DNA from: Palsa-506 sp963707065
GTDB taxonomy: Bacteria > Actinomycetota > Actinomycetes > Streptosporangiales > Streptosporangiaceae
Direction: 5' to 3'
Assembly: GCA_963707065.1 (NCBI GenBank)
Contig: CAVPPJ010000039.1
Location: forward strand, 97,510 to 161,509
DNA: 64,000 nucleotides
The position numbers and the translations under genes were made by a program. Shown here one piece after another: positions 15,375 to 25,183 of this stretch. Every line of letters begins with the position of its first letter. The stretch's first letter is position 1. The notes below the pieces were generated by a model that was not told the DNA's origin, did no database searches, and worked only from the letters and a program-made list of their open reading frames with translations.

Positions 15375-18364
15375 TCAGGCGCGCGGCTTCTCGCGCATCT
15401 CGAACGTCTCGATCACGTCCTCGACCTTGATGTCGCTGTACCCGATGCCGATGCCGCACTCGAAGCCGTCCCGCACCTCGGTCACGTCGTCCTTGAACCT
15501 GCGGAGCGAATCGACCGTGAGGTTGTCGGAGATGACGACGCTGTCGCGGATCAGCCTCGCCTTGCTGTTCCTGGTGATGGTGCCGGCGCGGACGATGCAG
15601 CCGGCCACGTTGCCGATCCTCGGCACCCGGAAGACTTCCCTGACCTCGGCGGTGCCGAGCTGGATCTCCTCGAATTCGGGCTTGAGCATGCCCTTGAGCG
15701 CGGCCTCGATTTCCTCGATCGCCTGGTAGATGACCGAGTAGTAGCGGATGTCCACGCCCTCGCGCTGCGCGAGCTCGCCGGCCCGTCCGGCCGGACGGAC
15801 GTTGAAGCCGATGATGACGGCCTCCGACGCGATGGCCAGGTTGACGTCGTCCTGAGTGATCGCGCCGACACCGCGGCCGATCACCCGCAGGACCACGTCC
15901 TCGCCGACGTCGATCTTGATCAGCGCGTCCTCCAGGGCCTCCACCGAGCCGGACACGTCGCCCTTGATGATGAGCAGCAGCTCTTCCCGCTCGCCCGACT
16001 TGAGCGCGGACTCCAGGTCCTCCAGGGTGACCCGGGGCCGCCGCTGGGCGAACATCGCGGTGCGCTCCCGCGCCTCGCGCCGCTCGGCGATCTGCCTGGC
16101 CACCCGGTCGTCGTCGACGACGAGGAAGCTGTCGCCGGCGCCGGGCACGGCCGTGAGGCCGAGCACCTGGACGGGCCGCGACGGCGGCGCCTCGGCCACC
16201 TGGTCGCCGTTCTCGTCCAGCATCGCCCGGACCCTGCCGTATGCCTCGCCGCAGACGATCGAGTCACCGACCTTCAGCGTGCCGCGCTGCACGAGCACCG
16301 TCGCGACCGGGCCGCGGCCCTTGTCCAGGTGCGCCTCGATCGCCACGCCCTGGCCCTGCTGGTGCGGGTTAGCGCGCAGGTCAAGCTCCGCGTCCGCGGT
16401 CAGCACGACCGCCTCAAGCAGTGCCTCGATGCCGGTGCCCTGGCGGGCCGAGACGTCGACGAACAGCGCCTGGCCGCCGAACTCCTCGGCCACCAGCCCG
16501 TACTCGGTGAGCTGAGAGCGGACCCGCTGCGGGTCGGCGCCCTCCTTGTCGACCTTGTTGACCGCCACCACGATCGGCACGCCCGCCGCCTGCGCGTGGT
16601 TGAGCGCCTCAGTGGTCTGCGGCTTCACCCCGTCGTCCGCGGCGACGACGAGAACGACCAGGTCGGTGGTCTCCGCGCCGCGGGCGCGCATCGCAGTGAA
16701 CGCCTCGTGGCCGGGCGTGTCGATGAAGGTGATCTTGCGATCCTGGCCGTCCACGACCGTGTCGACCTGGTAGGCGCCGATGTGCTGGGTGATGCCGCCG
16801 GCCTCGTGCGCCACCATGTTGGTGTTCCTGATGGCGTCGAGCAGCTTGGTCTTGCCGTGGTCGACGTGGCCCATCACCGTCACGACCGGCGGGCGCGCCA
16901 CCAGGTCGGTCTCGTCGCCCTCGTCCTCGCCGAACTCGATGTCGAACGTGCCCAGCAGCTCCTTGTCCTCTTCCTCCGGGGAGACCACCTGGACCGTGTA
17001 GTTGAGCTCGGCGCCGAGCAGCTGCAGCGTCTCGTCGTTGACCGACGCCGTCGCCGTCACCATCTCGCCCAGGTGGAACATCACCTGCACGAGCGAAGCC
17101 GGGTTCACGCCGATCTTGTCCGCGAAGTCACTCAGCGAGGCGCCCCGGGACAGCCTGATGACCTGGCCGTTGCCACGCGGGATCTGCACGCCGCCGATGG
17201 CGGGCGCCTGCATGTTGTCGAACTCCTGGCGGCGCTGCTTCTTCGACTTCCGGCCCCGCGATGGCCGCCCGCCGGGCCGCCCGAAGGCGCCCTGCGTGCC
17301 GCTCCGGCCGCGGCCGCCGCCGCCGGGGCGGGCCGGGCCCATGCCGGGACGCTGGCCGCCGCCGGCGCCGGGACCGCCGCGCGCGCCGGTGCCGCCGCCC
17401 GGGCCGCCACGGCCGCCCGGCCTGGCGCCGGTGCCGCCGCCGGGACCGCCACGGCCGCCGGGACCGCCCGCACCCGGGCCGCCGGGACCACGCCCGGGGC
17501 CGGCCTGGGCGGCATGCTGTTCGGGCTAGGCCGCGGGCCGCCGGGCCGCGGGCCGCCGGGGCGGGCCGCATCCGGGGCTCCGGGCCGTCCGGTGAATCGC
17601 CCGCCGGGACCGGCGGGCGCACCCGGGCGGCCAGCCGGCTGGCCGGGAGCAGGCGGCGCGCCGGGGGCGGTGCCCGCTACTCCCGCGGGACCCGTGCTGG
17701 CGGGCTGCCCCGGCCGGGTACGCGGCGCGGAGCCCATGCCGCTCGCGTGCGAGCTGAAGGGGTTGTTGCCGGGACGCGGCCCCGGGCGGGGCCCGCCACG
17801 TGAACCGGGGCGCTGGCCGCCCGGCGCCGGGCCGGCCGGACCCGGCCGCGGGCTGGCCGGCCGCGCGGCCGGCTGGTCGCCAGCTGCACTGCCGGGGGCG
17901 CCAGGTGCAGGGAAAACGGCATCCGGCTGGGACGCCGGGGGCGCCTGCGGGGCCGGCGGCGCGGCCGGGCGCTGGCCGGAGTCGAAGGCAGGCGACGCGA
18001 CCGGAGCCCGGGTCTCGCCCGCGCTTGCGGGCGGGCCCGCGGCCGGCGCGGCCGGAGCCCGTGCCGCCGCCTCGGCGGCATCCGCCGCGGCCGCGATGGT
18101 GCCCCGGCCGTTCGGGCCGCCCGCGGGAACGACCGTATCCGCGGCGGCCGGCGGCCCCGCGGGCTTCTGGTCGGCTGCCTTGGCTGCCGGTGCCTGCTTC
18201 GGCTGCTGCGCCGCGAGCTCTTCCTTCAGCCTGCGGACCACGGGCGCCTCGATCGTCGATGACGCCGAGCGAACGAACTCGCCCATTTCCTGGAGCCTGG
18301 CCATCACGGCCTTGCTCTCTACGCCGAACTCCTTCGCGAGCTCGTATACCCGGACCTTCGCCAC
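15375..18364 (-). CDS. infB: Translation initiation factor IF-2, apparent frameshift in the linker
   Basis: IF-2 is the GTPase that places initiator tRNA on the 30S subunit. The N-terminal part (from GTG 18364, ribosome site AGAGGGAG) reads MAKVRVYELAKEFGVESKAV, the IF2 N-terminal domain, followed by a long Pro/Ala/Gly linker. The catalytic part lies in a different frame up to 15375 and contains GHVDHGKT, DTPGHEAF and NKVDK plus domains II-IV. The two frames exchange in the GC-rich linker at about 17490-17525; the downstream frame meets a TAG at 17526-17528. The total length of 2990 nt implies one base missing or two extra. IF-2 is essential, so sequence error is the simplest reading. An internal start such as ATG 17342 could also yield a short IF-2. 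Confidence 0.9.
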
Positions 18365-18380
18365 TGCGCTCCCTCTACTC

Positions 18381-18399
18381 GGTCCGGAGTAACCGGACC
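18381..18399 (-). promoter_or_regulatory. Hairpin in the infB leader
   Basis: GGTCCGG (18381-18387) pairs perfectly with CCGGACC (18393-18399) around a 5 nt loop, 17 nt upstream of the infB start. It could affect infB translation or mark an RNA processing site. No further support. Confidence 0.4.
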
Positions 18400-18526
18400 A
18401 GTCAGCCGGTCCGGGGCAGCGCGTGCTCCGTCCGGCGTCAGCCTGTGCTGTTCATCGCCGCATGCTCATCGGGCGCTCATTGCCATCTCAGCCTGCTTTC
18501 CCTGGCACTGTTCCCGTCCCTACCGT

Positions 18527-18847
18527 TCATCTGCCTGGCGCCGGGCTGGCAGCCATCCCGCCAGTCCGCGCCGCCCCAAGATACCCGGCGATCCCGCCGG
18601 TCCCTAGCGGACCCGGCTGGCGCAGCGCCCGCGGCAACGCCCGGCGCCGTTGTGCTCGCTCAAAGCATCCCTGGCTGGGATGCAGGTATGCGCCCCGGCC
18701 GGGCATTCGCGCCCGCGGGTCGGGGACAACCTCATCCCCGGCCACTACCAGGCGAAGCAAATCAGACTTGGCTGCGCGGACACCGCACCCCACACACATC
18801 CGGATCGCTGACGCTGGCCGGAGAAGCCGCGGGGACCGCGTGGCCAT
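18527..18847 (-). CDS. YlxR family protein (DUF448)
   Basis: YlxR is a small nucleic-acid-binding protein encoded between nusA and infB in most Gram-positive bacteria. The family signature is present: RMCVGCGVRAAKSDLLRLV, then VPDPRARMPGRGAYLH, a Cys, and RRRALPRALR. The tail is Gly/Ala/Pro-rich. The frame is open to a TTG at 18859, but no ribosome site is convincing for any start; ATG 18847 (106 residues) was chosen. A more internal ATG just before CVGC is also possible. It lies 14 nt after the nusA stop and is co-transcribed. Confidence 0.88.
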   Translation of the reverse strand: MATRSPRLLRPASAIRMCVGCGVRAAKSDLLRLVVAGDEVVPDPRARMPGRGAYLHPSQGCFERAQRRRALPRALRQPGPLGTGGIAGYLGAARTGGMAASPAPGR

Positions 18848-18861
18848 TTCTGCTGCCAAGC

Positions 18862-20019
18862 TTACAGTGCCGGCGAGTCCCCGGCACCGGGCGCGGTGCC
18901 CGCTAATTTTGCACCGCCGGCCGGCGGTGCCATCGTGTCCCCGGCCGGCCGGGGCGCGCCGCGGCCGGCGGCGGGTGGCGGACCGGCGGCGGCAGCGGCG
19001 GGCGAGATGCCTCCGGCGGGATCCGGCGCGGCCGGGCCGGCCGGGCTCCCGGCCGGCTCCCGGTCGGGCCGGATGTCGATCCGCCAGCCGGTCAGCCTGG
19101 CCGCGAGCCGCGCGTTCTGGCCTTCCTTTCCGATCGCCAGCGACAGCTGGTAGTCAGGCACGATGACCTGCGCCACCCTGGCCTGCAGGTCAATGATGTC
19201 GACCCGCAGGACGCGGGCGGGCGAGAGCGCGTGCGCGACGAACTCGGCCGGATCCGTGGAGAAGTCGACGATGTCGATCTTCTCGCCATGCAGCTCGGTC
19301 ATCACGTTGCGGACCCGGCTGCCCATCGGGCCGATGCAGGCGCCCTTGGCATTCACGCCGGGCTGGCGCGAGATCACCGCGATCTTGCTGCGGTGCCCGG
19401 CCTCGCGCGCGATGGCCGCGATTTCCACCGCGCCGCTGGCAATCTCCGGAACCTCCAGCGCGAACAGCTTCTTGACCAGGCCCGGATGGGTGCGTGACAA
19501 GGTAACCGACGGACCGCGGTAGCCCTTCCTGACATGCAGGACGAAACAGCGCAGCCGCTCGCCGTGCACGTAACGCTCGCCGGGAACCTGCTCGGTCGGC
19601 GGCAGGATCGCCTCCAGCTTGCCGAGGTCGACCAGCACCGCCCGCGGGTCCCGGCCCTGCTGGATCACCCCGGCTACGACATCACCTTCCCGGCCTGCGT
19701 ACTCGCCGAAGGTCAGTTCGTCCTCGGCATCACGCAGCCGCTGCAGGATCACCTGGCGCGCGGTGGTGGCCGCGATCCGGCCGAAGCCGTCCGGCGTGTC
19801 GTCGTACTCCCTGACCACCTCGCCGTCATCGCCGGTCTCGGTGGCCCAGACGATCACGTGCCCGCTGCCCCTGTTCACCTCGACCCGGGCCGTCGGCGGC
19901 GTCCCGTCGGTGCGCTGGTACGCGACGAGCAGCGCGTCCTCGATCGCCTTGATGGCCAGGTCCATCGAGATGTCCTTCTCGGCCTCCAGGCTGCGCAGGA
20001 CACTCAGGTCAATGTCCAT
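18862..20019 (-). CDS. nusA: Transcription termination/antitermination factor NusA
   Basis: NusA binds RNA polymerase and nascent RNA to control pausing, termination and antitermination. The 385-residue protein has an N-terminal polymerase-binding domain from MDIDLSVLRSLEAEKDI, an S1 domain (EGDVVAGVIQQG) and two KH domains (GACIGPMGSRVRNVM; LAIGKEGQNARLAARLTGW). It ends in a Pro/Ala/Gly-rich tail. It lacks the acidic repeats seen in enterobacteria, as usual for actinobacteria. ATG 20019 follows GGGGGA at 7 nt and overlaps the rimP 3' end by 11 nt. Confidence 0.96.
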   Translation of the reverse strand: MDIDLSVLRSLEAEKDISMDLAIKAIEDALLVAYQRTDGTPPTARVEVNRGSGHVIVWATETGDDGEVVREYDDTPDGFGRIAATTARQVILQRLRDAEDELTFGEYAGREGDVVAGVIQQGRDPRAVLVDLGKLEAILPPTEQVPGERYVHGERLRCFVLHVRKGYRGPSVTLSRTHPGLVKKLFALEVPEIASGAVEIAAIAREAGHRSKIAVISRQPGVNAKGACIGPMGSRVRNVMTELHGEKIDIVDFSTDPAEFVAHALSPARVLRVDIIDLQARVAQVIVPDYQLSLAIGKEGQNARLAARLTGWRIDIRPDREPAGSPAGPAAPDPAGGISPAAAAAGPPPAAGRGAPRPAGDTMAPPAGGAKLAGTAPGAGDSPAL

Positions 20020-20599
20020 CTGTCTGTCCCCCGTCCACGCGCTCGGCGGCGCGGCCGAATTCGAGGAGTATCTTTCCCTGGCCGAGCTCGGTGTAGCCGA
20101 ATTCGCGCTGCTGGCCGGCAACCTCCAGCAGCACCGCGTGCTCACTGGCCGCGAGCACCCTGCCCTCGACGCTGCGCGAGCGCCCCGCTCCGTCCGCTGC
20201 GGATGGTGAACGCGTCGTCAGCGGAACGCGGACCAGCCGGCCCGTGGCGCGGCGCCAGTGCCGCGGCTCGGTGAGCGGCCGGTCCACTCCCGGCGAGGAG
20301 ACTTCCAGCGTGTAGGGGGTTTCGCCCATCGCCCCGTTGGCATCAAGCTCGGCGGACAGAGCGCGGCTGATCAGCGTGATGTCGTCCAGGGTCACGCCGC
20401 CGTCGGCGTCCACCATCACGCGCAGCAGGCGGCGCCGGCCGGTCGCGGTGATCCGGATATTCTCCAGGTCCATTCCTGCCGCGCTCACCACGGGCTGGAG
20501 CAGCCTGGTGATTTCGCCCGTATCCGCCGGGCCTGCGGCCGAGGGTGCGCCGCCCTTGGACGCCAGCCGCGGCGGACTCTGACGGGAGCTACCGTGCAT
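20009..20599 (-). CDS. rimP: Ribosome maturation factor RimP
   Basis: RimP is needed for 30S subunit maturation. The 196-residue protein has the N-terminal alpha/beta domain (LLRVMVDADGGVTLDDI) and the hallmark LEVSSPGVDRPL, followed by the SH3-like C-terminal domain. ATG 20599 follows GAGGAGG with 5 nt spacing; a GTG one codon upstream is too close to that site. It opens the translation operon that runs leftward through nusA, infB and beyond. Confidence 0.94.
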   Translation of the reverse strand: MHGSSRQSPPRLASKGGAPSAAGPADTGEITRLLQPVVSAAGMDLENIRITATGRRRLLRVMVDADGGVTLDDITLISRALSAELDANGAMGETPYTLEVSSPGVDRPLTEPRHWRRATGRLVRVPLTTRSPSAADGAGRSRSVEGRVLAASEHAVLLEVAGQQREFGYTELGQGKILLEFGRAAERVDGGQTDGH

Positions 20600-20759
20600 C
20601 ACGACCTCCTCGTCGGCGACCTGTGCTGTTGTGCTGGTCCTCTAGCCTAACTGCGATCGGGTACCCGATCGTTCCTGTCTTGCGGCCCGGGCGGCAAGGC
20701 AGGCCGTTACATGCTTGGATTCCGCCTGGGACAACGTGTTCGCACTGGCGGGAGGTTCC

Positions 20760-21308
20760 GTGACGGCAGGTTCCGTGACGGCAGGCCGGACGCGGCGAGC
20801 CGTGCTCGCGGCGGCCGCGAGCCTGCCGCTGCTGGCAATCTCCGGCTGCAAGGGCGTCGGCGCGCTCGCGACGCCGCCGAGGGCAGCACCGGACGTCGCC
20901 GTGCTGCGGTCGGCTATCGCCGCCGAGGAAATCATGATCGCCCGTTACGACGCCGTCATGACGCGGTCGGCCGGCCTGGCCGCGCGGCTGCGCCCGCTGC
21001 GCGCCGAGCACCGCCTGCATCTCGCCCAGCTACGGTCCCGCCTGATCGTGCCGCCGGCCAGCGCGGCTGCCGCCTCCCCGGCCCCGTCGCCGTCCGGGCA
21101 GCCGCCGGGCGGCCCCGGCAGCGTGCCGGCCGGCGCCGGCGCGGCGATCTCGTACCTGCAGGCCGCTGAGCACGCGGCGGCAGCGAGGCTGCTGCGTCAG
21201 CTTGCCGCGGTGTCGCCGTCCCTCGCCCAGCTCATGGCCAGTGTCGCGGCCTCCGAGGCGACCCACGTCAGCGCGCTCGCCGCGGCCGCAGCGGCAGGGC
21301 ACGGATGA
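20760..21308 (+). CDS. Ferritin-like fold protein with Tat/lipoprotein-type signal
   Basis: A 182-residue secreted or membrane-attached protein. It starts with a twin-Arg segment TRRAVLAAAAS and a hydrophobic stretch ending ISGC, a plausible lipobox Cys. Two helical pairs follow, with EEIMIARYDAV and YLQAAEHAAAARLL resembling ferritin-like helices. GTG 20760 follows GGGAGG at 4 nt. The 15 bp start region is tandemly duplicated in frame (GTGACGGCAGGTTCC, next copy at 20775), giving MTAGSVTAGR. It is coupled by ATGA to the DUF4439 gene. In Streptomyces such a pair lies next to rimP. Metal binding is not proven. Confidence 0.7.
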   Translation: MTAGSVTAGRTRRAVLAAAASLPLLAISGCKGVGALATPPRAAPDVAVLRSAIAAEEIMIARYDAVMTRSAGLAARLRPLRAEHRLHLAQLRSRLIVPPASAAAASPAPSPSGQPPGGPGSVPAGAGAAISYLQAAEHAAAARLLRQLAAVSPSLAQLMASVAASEATHVSALAAAAAAGHG

Positions 21309-21766
21309 CCGGCGGCACGGCGCTGGCGGCATCCGCGGCAGCGGTCAGCGCGCTGCAGGCGGCACTGCGCGCCGAGCATGCCGCCGTCTACGGCTACGGC
21401 GTGGTCGGCGCGCACCTGACCGGGGCCGCCCGGACCGCCGCCACCAGCGACTGGATTGCGCATCAGGTCGCCAGGGACTCGCTGGAGGCGATGCTGCGGG
21501 CGGCCGGCCGGCAGCCCGCGGCGGCGGCGGTTGCCTACCGCCTCCCCCATCCGGTGCACAACCGGGCCGCGGCGATGTCGCTCGCGGTCATCCTGGAGAA
21601 CAGGGTCACCACCGCGTACCTCGGCCTGGTAGCGCTGCCTAGCAGCAGATTCAGGGAGCCTGGCGCCCGCGGCGTCACCGCCGCCGCGATCAGGGCCGCC
21701 TTCTGGCGCGGGCGGACCGTGGCCTTTCCCGGGTTTCCGGCCGGCACGGCTATCCGATCACCTTAG
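21305..21766 (+). CDS. DUF4439 ferritin-like protein
   Basis: A 153-residue DUF4439 protein. The helix LQAALRAEHAAVYGYGVVGAHL (residues 17-38) with conserved Glu and His, and the later LILENRVTTAYLGLVAL-like segment, fit the ferritin-like four-helix core. No signal peptide is visible, so it may act in the cytoplasm, with the upstream exported partner on the other side of the membrane. Its ATG overlaps the upstream stop (ATGA). Function in the family is unknown. Confidence 0.8.
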   Translation: MTGGTALAASAAAVSALQAALRAEHAAVYGYGVVGAHLTGAARTAATSDWIAHQVARDSLEAMLRAAGRQPAAAAVAYRLPHPVHNRAAAMSLAVILENRVTTAYLGLVALPSSRFREPGARGVTAAAIRAAFWRGRTVAFPGFPAGTAIRSP

Positions 21767-22040
21767 GTAGCTGATTCACCTCGTAGAGTGATATCTTGTC
21801 TCAGAATGCCCGTCCCGCATGCAATATGCAACATGCATTAGGTAAAACGCTGACGTACTCTGGCCGGCACTGGACGCCGTCATGCTGACCTTGCCACACT
21901 GAACCACACGATCACGCCTGACCACGCGAGGCACATTGCCGGCTCGTTACGTGGCCGCATGGATGGCATATTTGAATCCCGAATCTGATCCCGCGCGCTC
22001 GGCGCGCCAGGCATTCGATCGCCCGTCGGGGGAGTGACGC
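21767..22040. other. Promoter region of the XRE regulator with ATGCA iterons
   Basis: This 274 bp spacer is unusually AT-rich for the window. It contains three ATGCA boxes at 21819, 21826 and 21833, spaced exactly 7 bp apart. No gene is visible. It should carry the promoter of the downstream regulator, and the boxes are a candidate binding site. Confidence 0.5.
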
Positions 22041-22892
22041 ATGGCCAGCGAGCAAAGCCCGGCTGTCAGGCGGCGCAGGCTTGCGCTCGAGCTCAGGAGG
22101 CTCCGTGAGGTCGCGCGCCTGACGTGCGAGGAGGTCGCCGAGCACCTGGAGTGCTCGGCATCCAAGATCAGCCGGGTGGAAACGGGGCGGGTCTCTGTCT
22201 CGCCGCGCGATGTCCGCGACATGCTCAAGCTCTACGGCGTGCCCGAGCAGCAGCGGGACAGCCTCGTGCAGCTGTCCCGCGACTCGCGCCAGAAGGGCTG
22301 GTGGCACGCCTACGGCGAGATCAATCCCAAGTTCGCGACCTACGTCGGGCTGGAGAGCGCCGCATCGGAGATCCGGGTCTACGAGGTGAACCTCATTCCC
22401 GGCCTGCTGCAGACGGAAGAGTACGCCCGGACGATGATCAGGTCCGGGACGATGAACGGCAACCTGGCGGACGTCGACCGCATGGTTGCCCTCCGGATGG
22501 CCCGCCAGCCCGCCCTGACCAGGAACGACCCGCCGATGCTATGGACCGTCGTGGACGAGGCAGCGCTGCGGCGCCGGGTCGGCGGCACCGAGCTCATGCG
22601 CTCGCAGCTTGAGCATGTGCTGGAGCTGTCCAGCCTGAAGAACGTCGCGATGCAGGTGATCCCGTTCGGCGCGGGCGCCCATCCGGCCATGGGCAGGCCG
22701 TTCGTCATCCTGGTCTTTCCCGAGCGGATCGATCCCGACGTGGTGTACCTGGAGGACCTGACGAGCGCGCTCTACCTCGAGGATGTCGATGAGGTAGACC
22801 GCTACAACGTGTTCTTCAACCAGCTGCGGGCCACGGCGCTGTCGTTCGACGATTCAGCCGCGCTCGTGACATCCGTGCTCAAGGACCTGTAG
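22041..22892 (+). CDS. XRE family regulator with DUF5753 domain
   Basis: This is a 283-residue actinobacterial regulator. The N-terminal helix-turn-helix (residues 14-58) contains LTCEEVAEHLECSASKISRVETG. The DUF5753 domain follows, with the usual EVNLIPGLLQTEEYARTMI, WTVVDEAALRRRVGG and QVIPFGAGAHPAM. ATG 22041 is preceded by GGGGGAG at 6 nt. Relatives are often followed by a small DUF397 gene, whose product they control. None is seen here: the next gene is a convergent HelD. Confidence 0.92.
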   Translation: MASEQSPAVRRRRLALELRRLREVARLTCEEVAEHLECSASKISRVETGRVSVSPRDVRDMLKLYGVPEQQRDSLVQLSRDSRQKGWWHAYGEINPKFATYVGLESAASEIRVYEVNLIPGLLQTEEYARTMIRSGTMNGNLADVDRMVALRMARQPALTRNDPPMLWTVVDEAALRRRVGGTELMRSQLEHVLELSSLKNVAMQVIPFGAGAHPAMGRPFVILVFPERIDPDVVYLEDLTSALYLEDVDEVDRYNVFFNQLRATALSFDDSAALVTSVLKDL

Positions 22893-22930
22893 CCCTGGCC
22901 AGCGCGGACGGCGCGGACGAGCGCGCGGAT

Positions 22931-22999
22931 AGCTCAGCGCAGCGGCGCGGTTACCTCAGCGCAGCAGCACGGATGGCTCAGCGCAGCGGCGCGGGCAGC
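22931..22999 (+). repeat. 22 bp tandem triplication over the HelD stop codon
   Basis: (G/C)CTCAGCGCAGC recurs at 22932, 22954 and 22976, exactly 22 bp apart. Copies one and three share CTCAGCGCAGCGGCGCGG. On the minus strand each copy encodes LR and a TGA, so the HelD stop at 22978 has two further copies downstream. Confidence 0.8.
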
Positions 23000-25183
23000 G
23001 GCTCAGCGTGCAGCACCGTCAGCCGGGACACCGCCCGGGTCAGCGCGACATAGAGCCGCTGCAGGCCGCGTGACTCGGCGGCCGCGATGCTCGCGGGCTC
23101 GACCACGATGACCTGATCGAACTCCAGGCCCTTGGCGATGGTGACCGGCACCAGGGTGAGCTCTCCGGCGGCGGCATCGGCGTCCAGCACCGAATGCGGC
23201 AGGCCGGACCTGGCCAGTATCGCGGCGAGGCCGGCCACCTGATCGTCGGCGGCGATCACCGCCGCCGAGCCGGGCCGCCGCAGCGCATCGGCGCAGGCGG
23301 CGGTCAGCGCGGCCGCCATCGAGTCGCCGGGTGCCGGGATGATGACGAGGGAGCCCGCCTCCTGCCGCACGGACCTGGCCGGGGCCAGGCCGGGAGCGAT
23401 ATGGGCGAGCAGCTTGCTGGCGAAATCGAGGATCTGGCGCGGCACCCGGTAGCCGGTATCGAGCACGCGCAGCCGGGCATCCTCCTTGCCCAGGTTGGCG
23501 AGGAGCTGCTGCCAGCTGGCCGTCGCCCACGGCGTGGTGCCCTGGGCGATGTCGCCGAGCACGGTGGCCGAGCCGGTGGTGCAGCGGCGGCCGATCGCGC
23601 GGCATTCCATCGGGGACAGGTCCTGCGCCTCGTCCACGACCACGTGCGCCAGGCTGGGCGTGCGGCCGATGAGATCGCGCGCCTCGTCGATCAGCACCGC
23701 GTCGGCCGCCGACCACCGGGCCGAGGCAGGTCCCCTGGGCGGCGTCGGCCAGGAGATCGATGCCTGCTCGCCGGGATCGAGCAGGCCGCTGGCCGCGCGG
23801 GCGAGCAGCGCGGGGTCGGACAGCAGCCGCAGCACCAGCCGCAGCGCGTCGGCCTTCGGCCAGATGCCGTCCACCGCGTCCCGTACCGGCCTGGTCCGCC
23901 GGACCGCATCGTGAGTGCGGTCATCACAGCTCTCCCCGGCGGCCTCCATCCTGGTCAGGATCACGTGCGCGATGCGGTGCGACAGCATCTCGCGGCCGGC
24001 TCCGTAGCGGACACCGCGGAGCCGTAGTTCGTCGGCCAGCCCGGCGATCTCGTGCGCGGGGACCCGCCAGCGCCGCGAGCCGCGGACCAGCAGGAGCGCC
24101 TCGGCCGGCTGGCTGAGCTGCGCCCAGAGGGCATTGCGCAGCACTTCGGCCATCCTGGCGTCGCCCTTGATCCGCGCCGCGGGCTCCGGATCGGCGGCCC
24201 GGACCGGCACCGTCGCCAGCAGGTCGGTCACCGATACCTGGGTGACGTCGAGCTCGCCGAGAGCGGGCAGCACGTTGCGGATGTAGGAGAGGAAGGCCCG
24301 GTTCGGCCCGACGACGAGCACGCCGCCGCGGCTCATCCGCTCCCGGTGCGCGTACATCAGATAGGCGACCCGGTGCAGGCCGACTGCTGTCTTGCCGGTG
24401 CCCGGCGCGCCCTGCACGCAGACCGTCCGGTCCGCGGCCGCACGGACGATGTCGTCCTGGTCCGGCTGGATTGTTGACACGATGTCACGCATCGGGCCGG
24501 ACCTCGGCCGCTCGATCTCGTCAATCAGGATCCGGCTGACAGCGCCGCCCGGCTCTCCCGGCCGCTCCCCCGCGGCCGGCGCTGGCCCGGGTGAAGTCCT
24601 CGTCCTCGTACGCGGTCAGCTCGCCGCCGGAGAATCCGAACCGGCGGCGGTGCGCCAGTCCCATCGGATCGGCCGGGCTGGCCCGGTAGAACGGCCGGGA
24701 CACCGGCGCCCGCCAGTCGATCACGACGGGATGACCGTCCGGGTCGTGCACATGACGGCGGCCGATGTGGAACTGCTCACCGGGGAAGGCGCTGCCGATC
24801 CCGGACGGGCCGGCTCCGCCGTCAGGCTGGCCGGCCGGGTCATCGGCGTCCGTTCCGGTATCCGCCAGGGTGAGCTGGTCGGAGTAGTCGAGCCTGCCGA
24901 AGAAGAGCGGCGTGTCCGGGAGATCGTGCAGCGCCTCGGCGCGCCGGTACAGATCGGCCTTCAGGTATTCCTCGGAAATCGGGTCTCCGCCGAGGGCGCG
25001 GAGCGAGAGCACGTTCTCGCGCATCAGCCGCAGGAATTCGCGCGAGGACCGCAGGTGGGCGCGCTCAGCGGCGAGAACAGCGTCGGTGTCGGCAGCGGTG
25101 TCGGATTCGGCGGGCGAGCTGGGCCCGGCAGCGGGGCGGGTACTGGCCGCCGCCCCATTGTCGGTGCCGCTGGCCGAGGGCAT
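22978..25183 (-). CDS. HelD/HelR-type RNA polymerase-recycling ATPase, apparent frameshift
   Basis: HelD proteins are UvrD-like ATPases that release stalled RNA polymerase; actinobacterial HelR members can protect against rifamycins. The N-terminal part (ATG 25183, ribosome site GAGGT) has the HelD helical arm (AAERAHLRSSREFLRLM) and VVIDWRAPVSRPFY. The ATPase part, in another frame, has Walker A GAPGTGKTAVG, VVDEAQDLSPME and the C-terminal VALTRAVSRL. Reading one C fewer in the C5 run at 24567-24571 joins the frames as GRGERPGEPGG...ILIDEIERPRSGP, exactly the family sequence. The total of 2206 nt implies one extra base. This is a homopolymer error or a very recent mutation. No rifamycin-associated element was seen upstream. 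Confidence 0.85.

Noticed and set aside
15264..18392. A 1042-codon open frame on the plus strand opposite infB
   Set aside because: It is an antisense artefact of high GC. The minus strand clearly encodes IF-2.
21819..21837. Replication or plasmid iterons
   Set aside because: There are only three 5 bp boxes and no Rep, partition or DnaA gene nearby. Treated as a possible operator instead.
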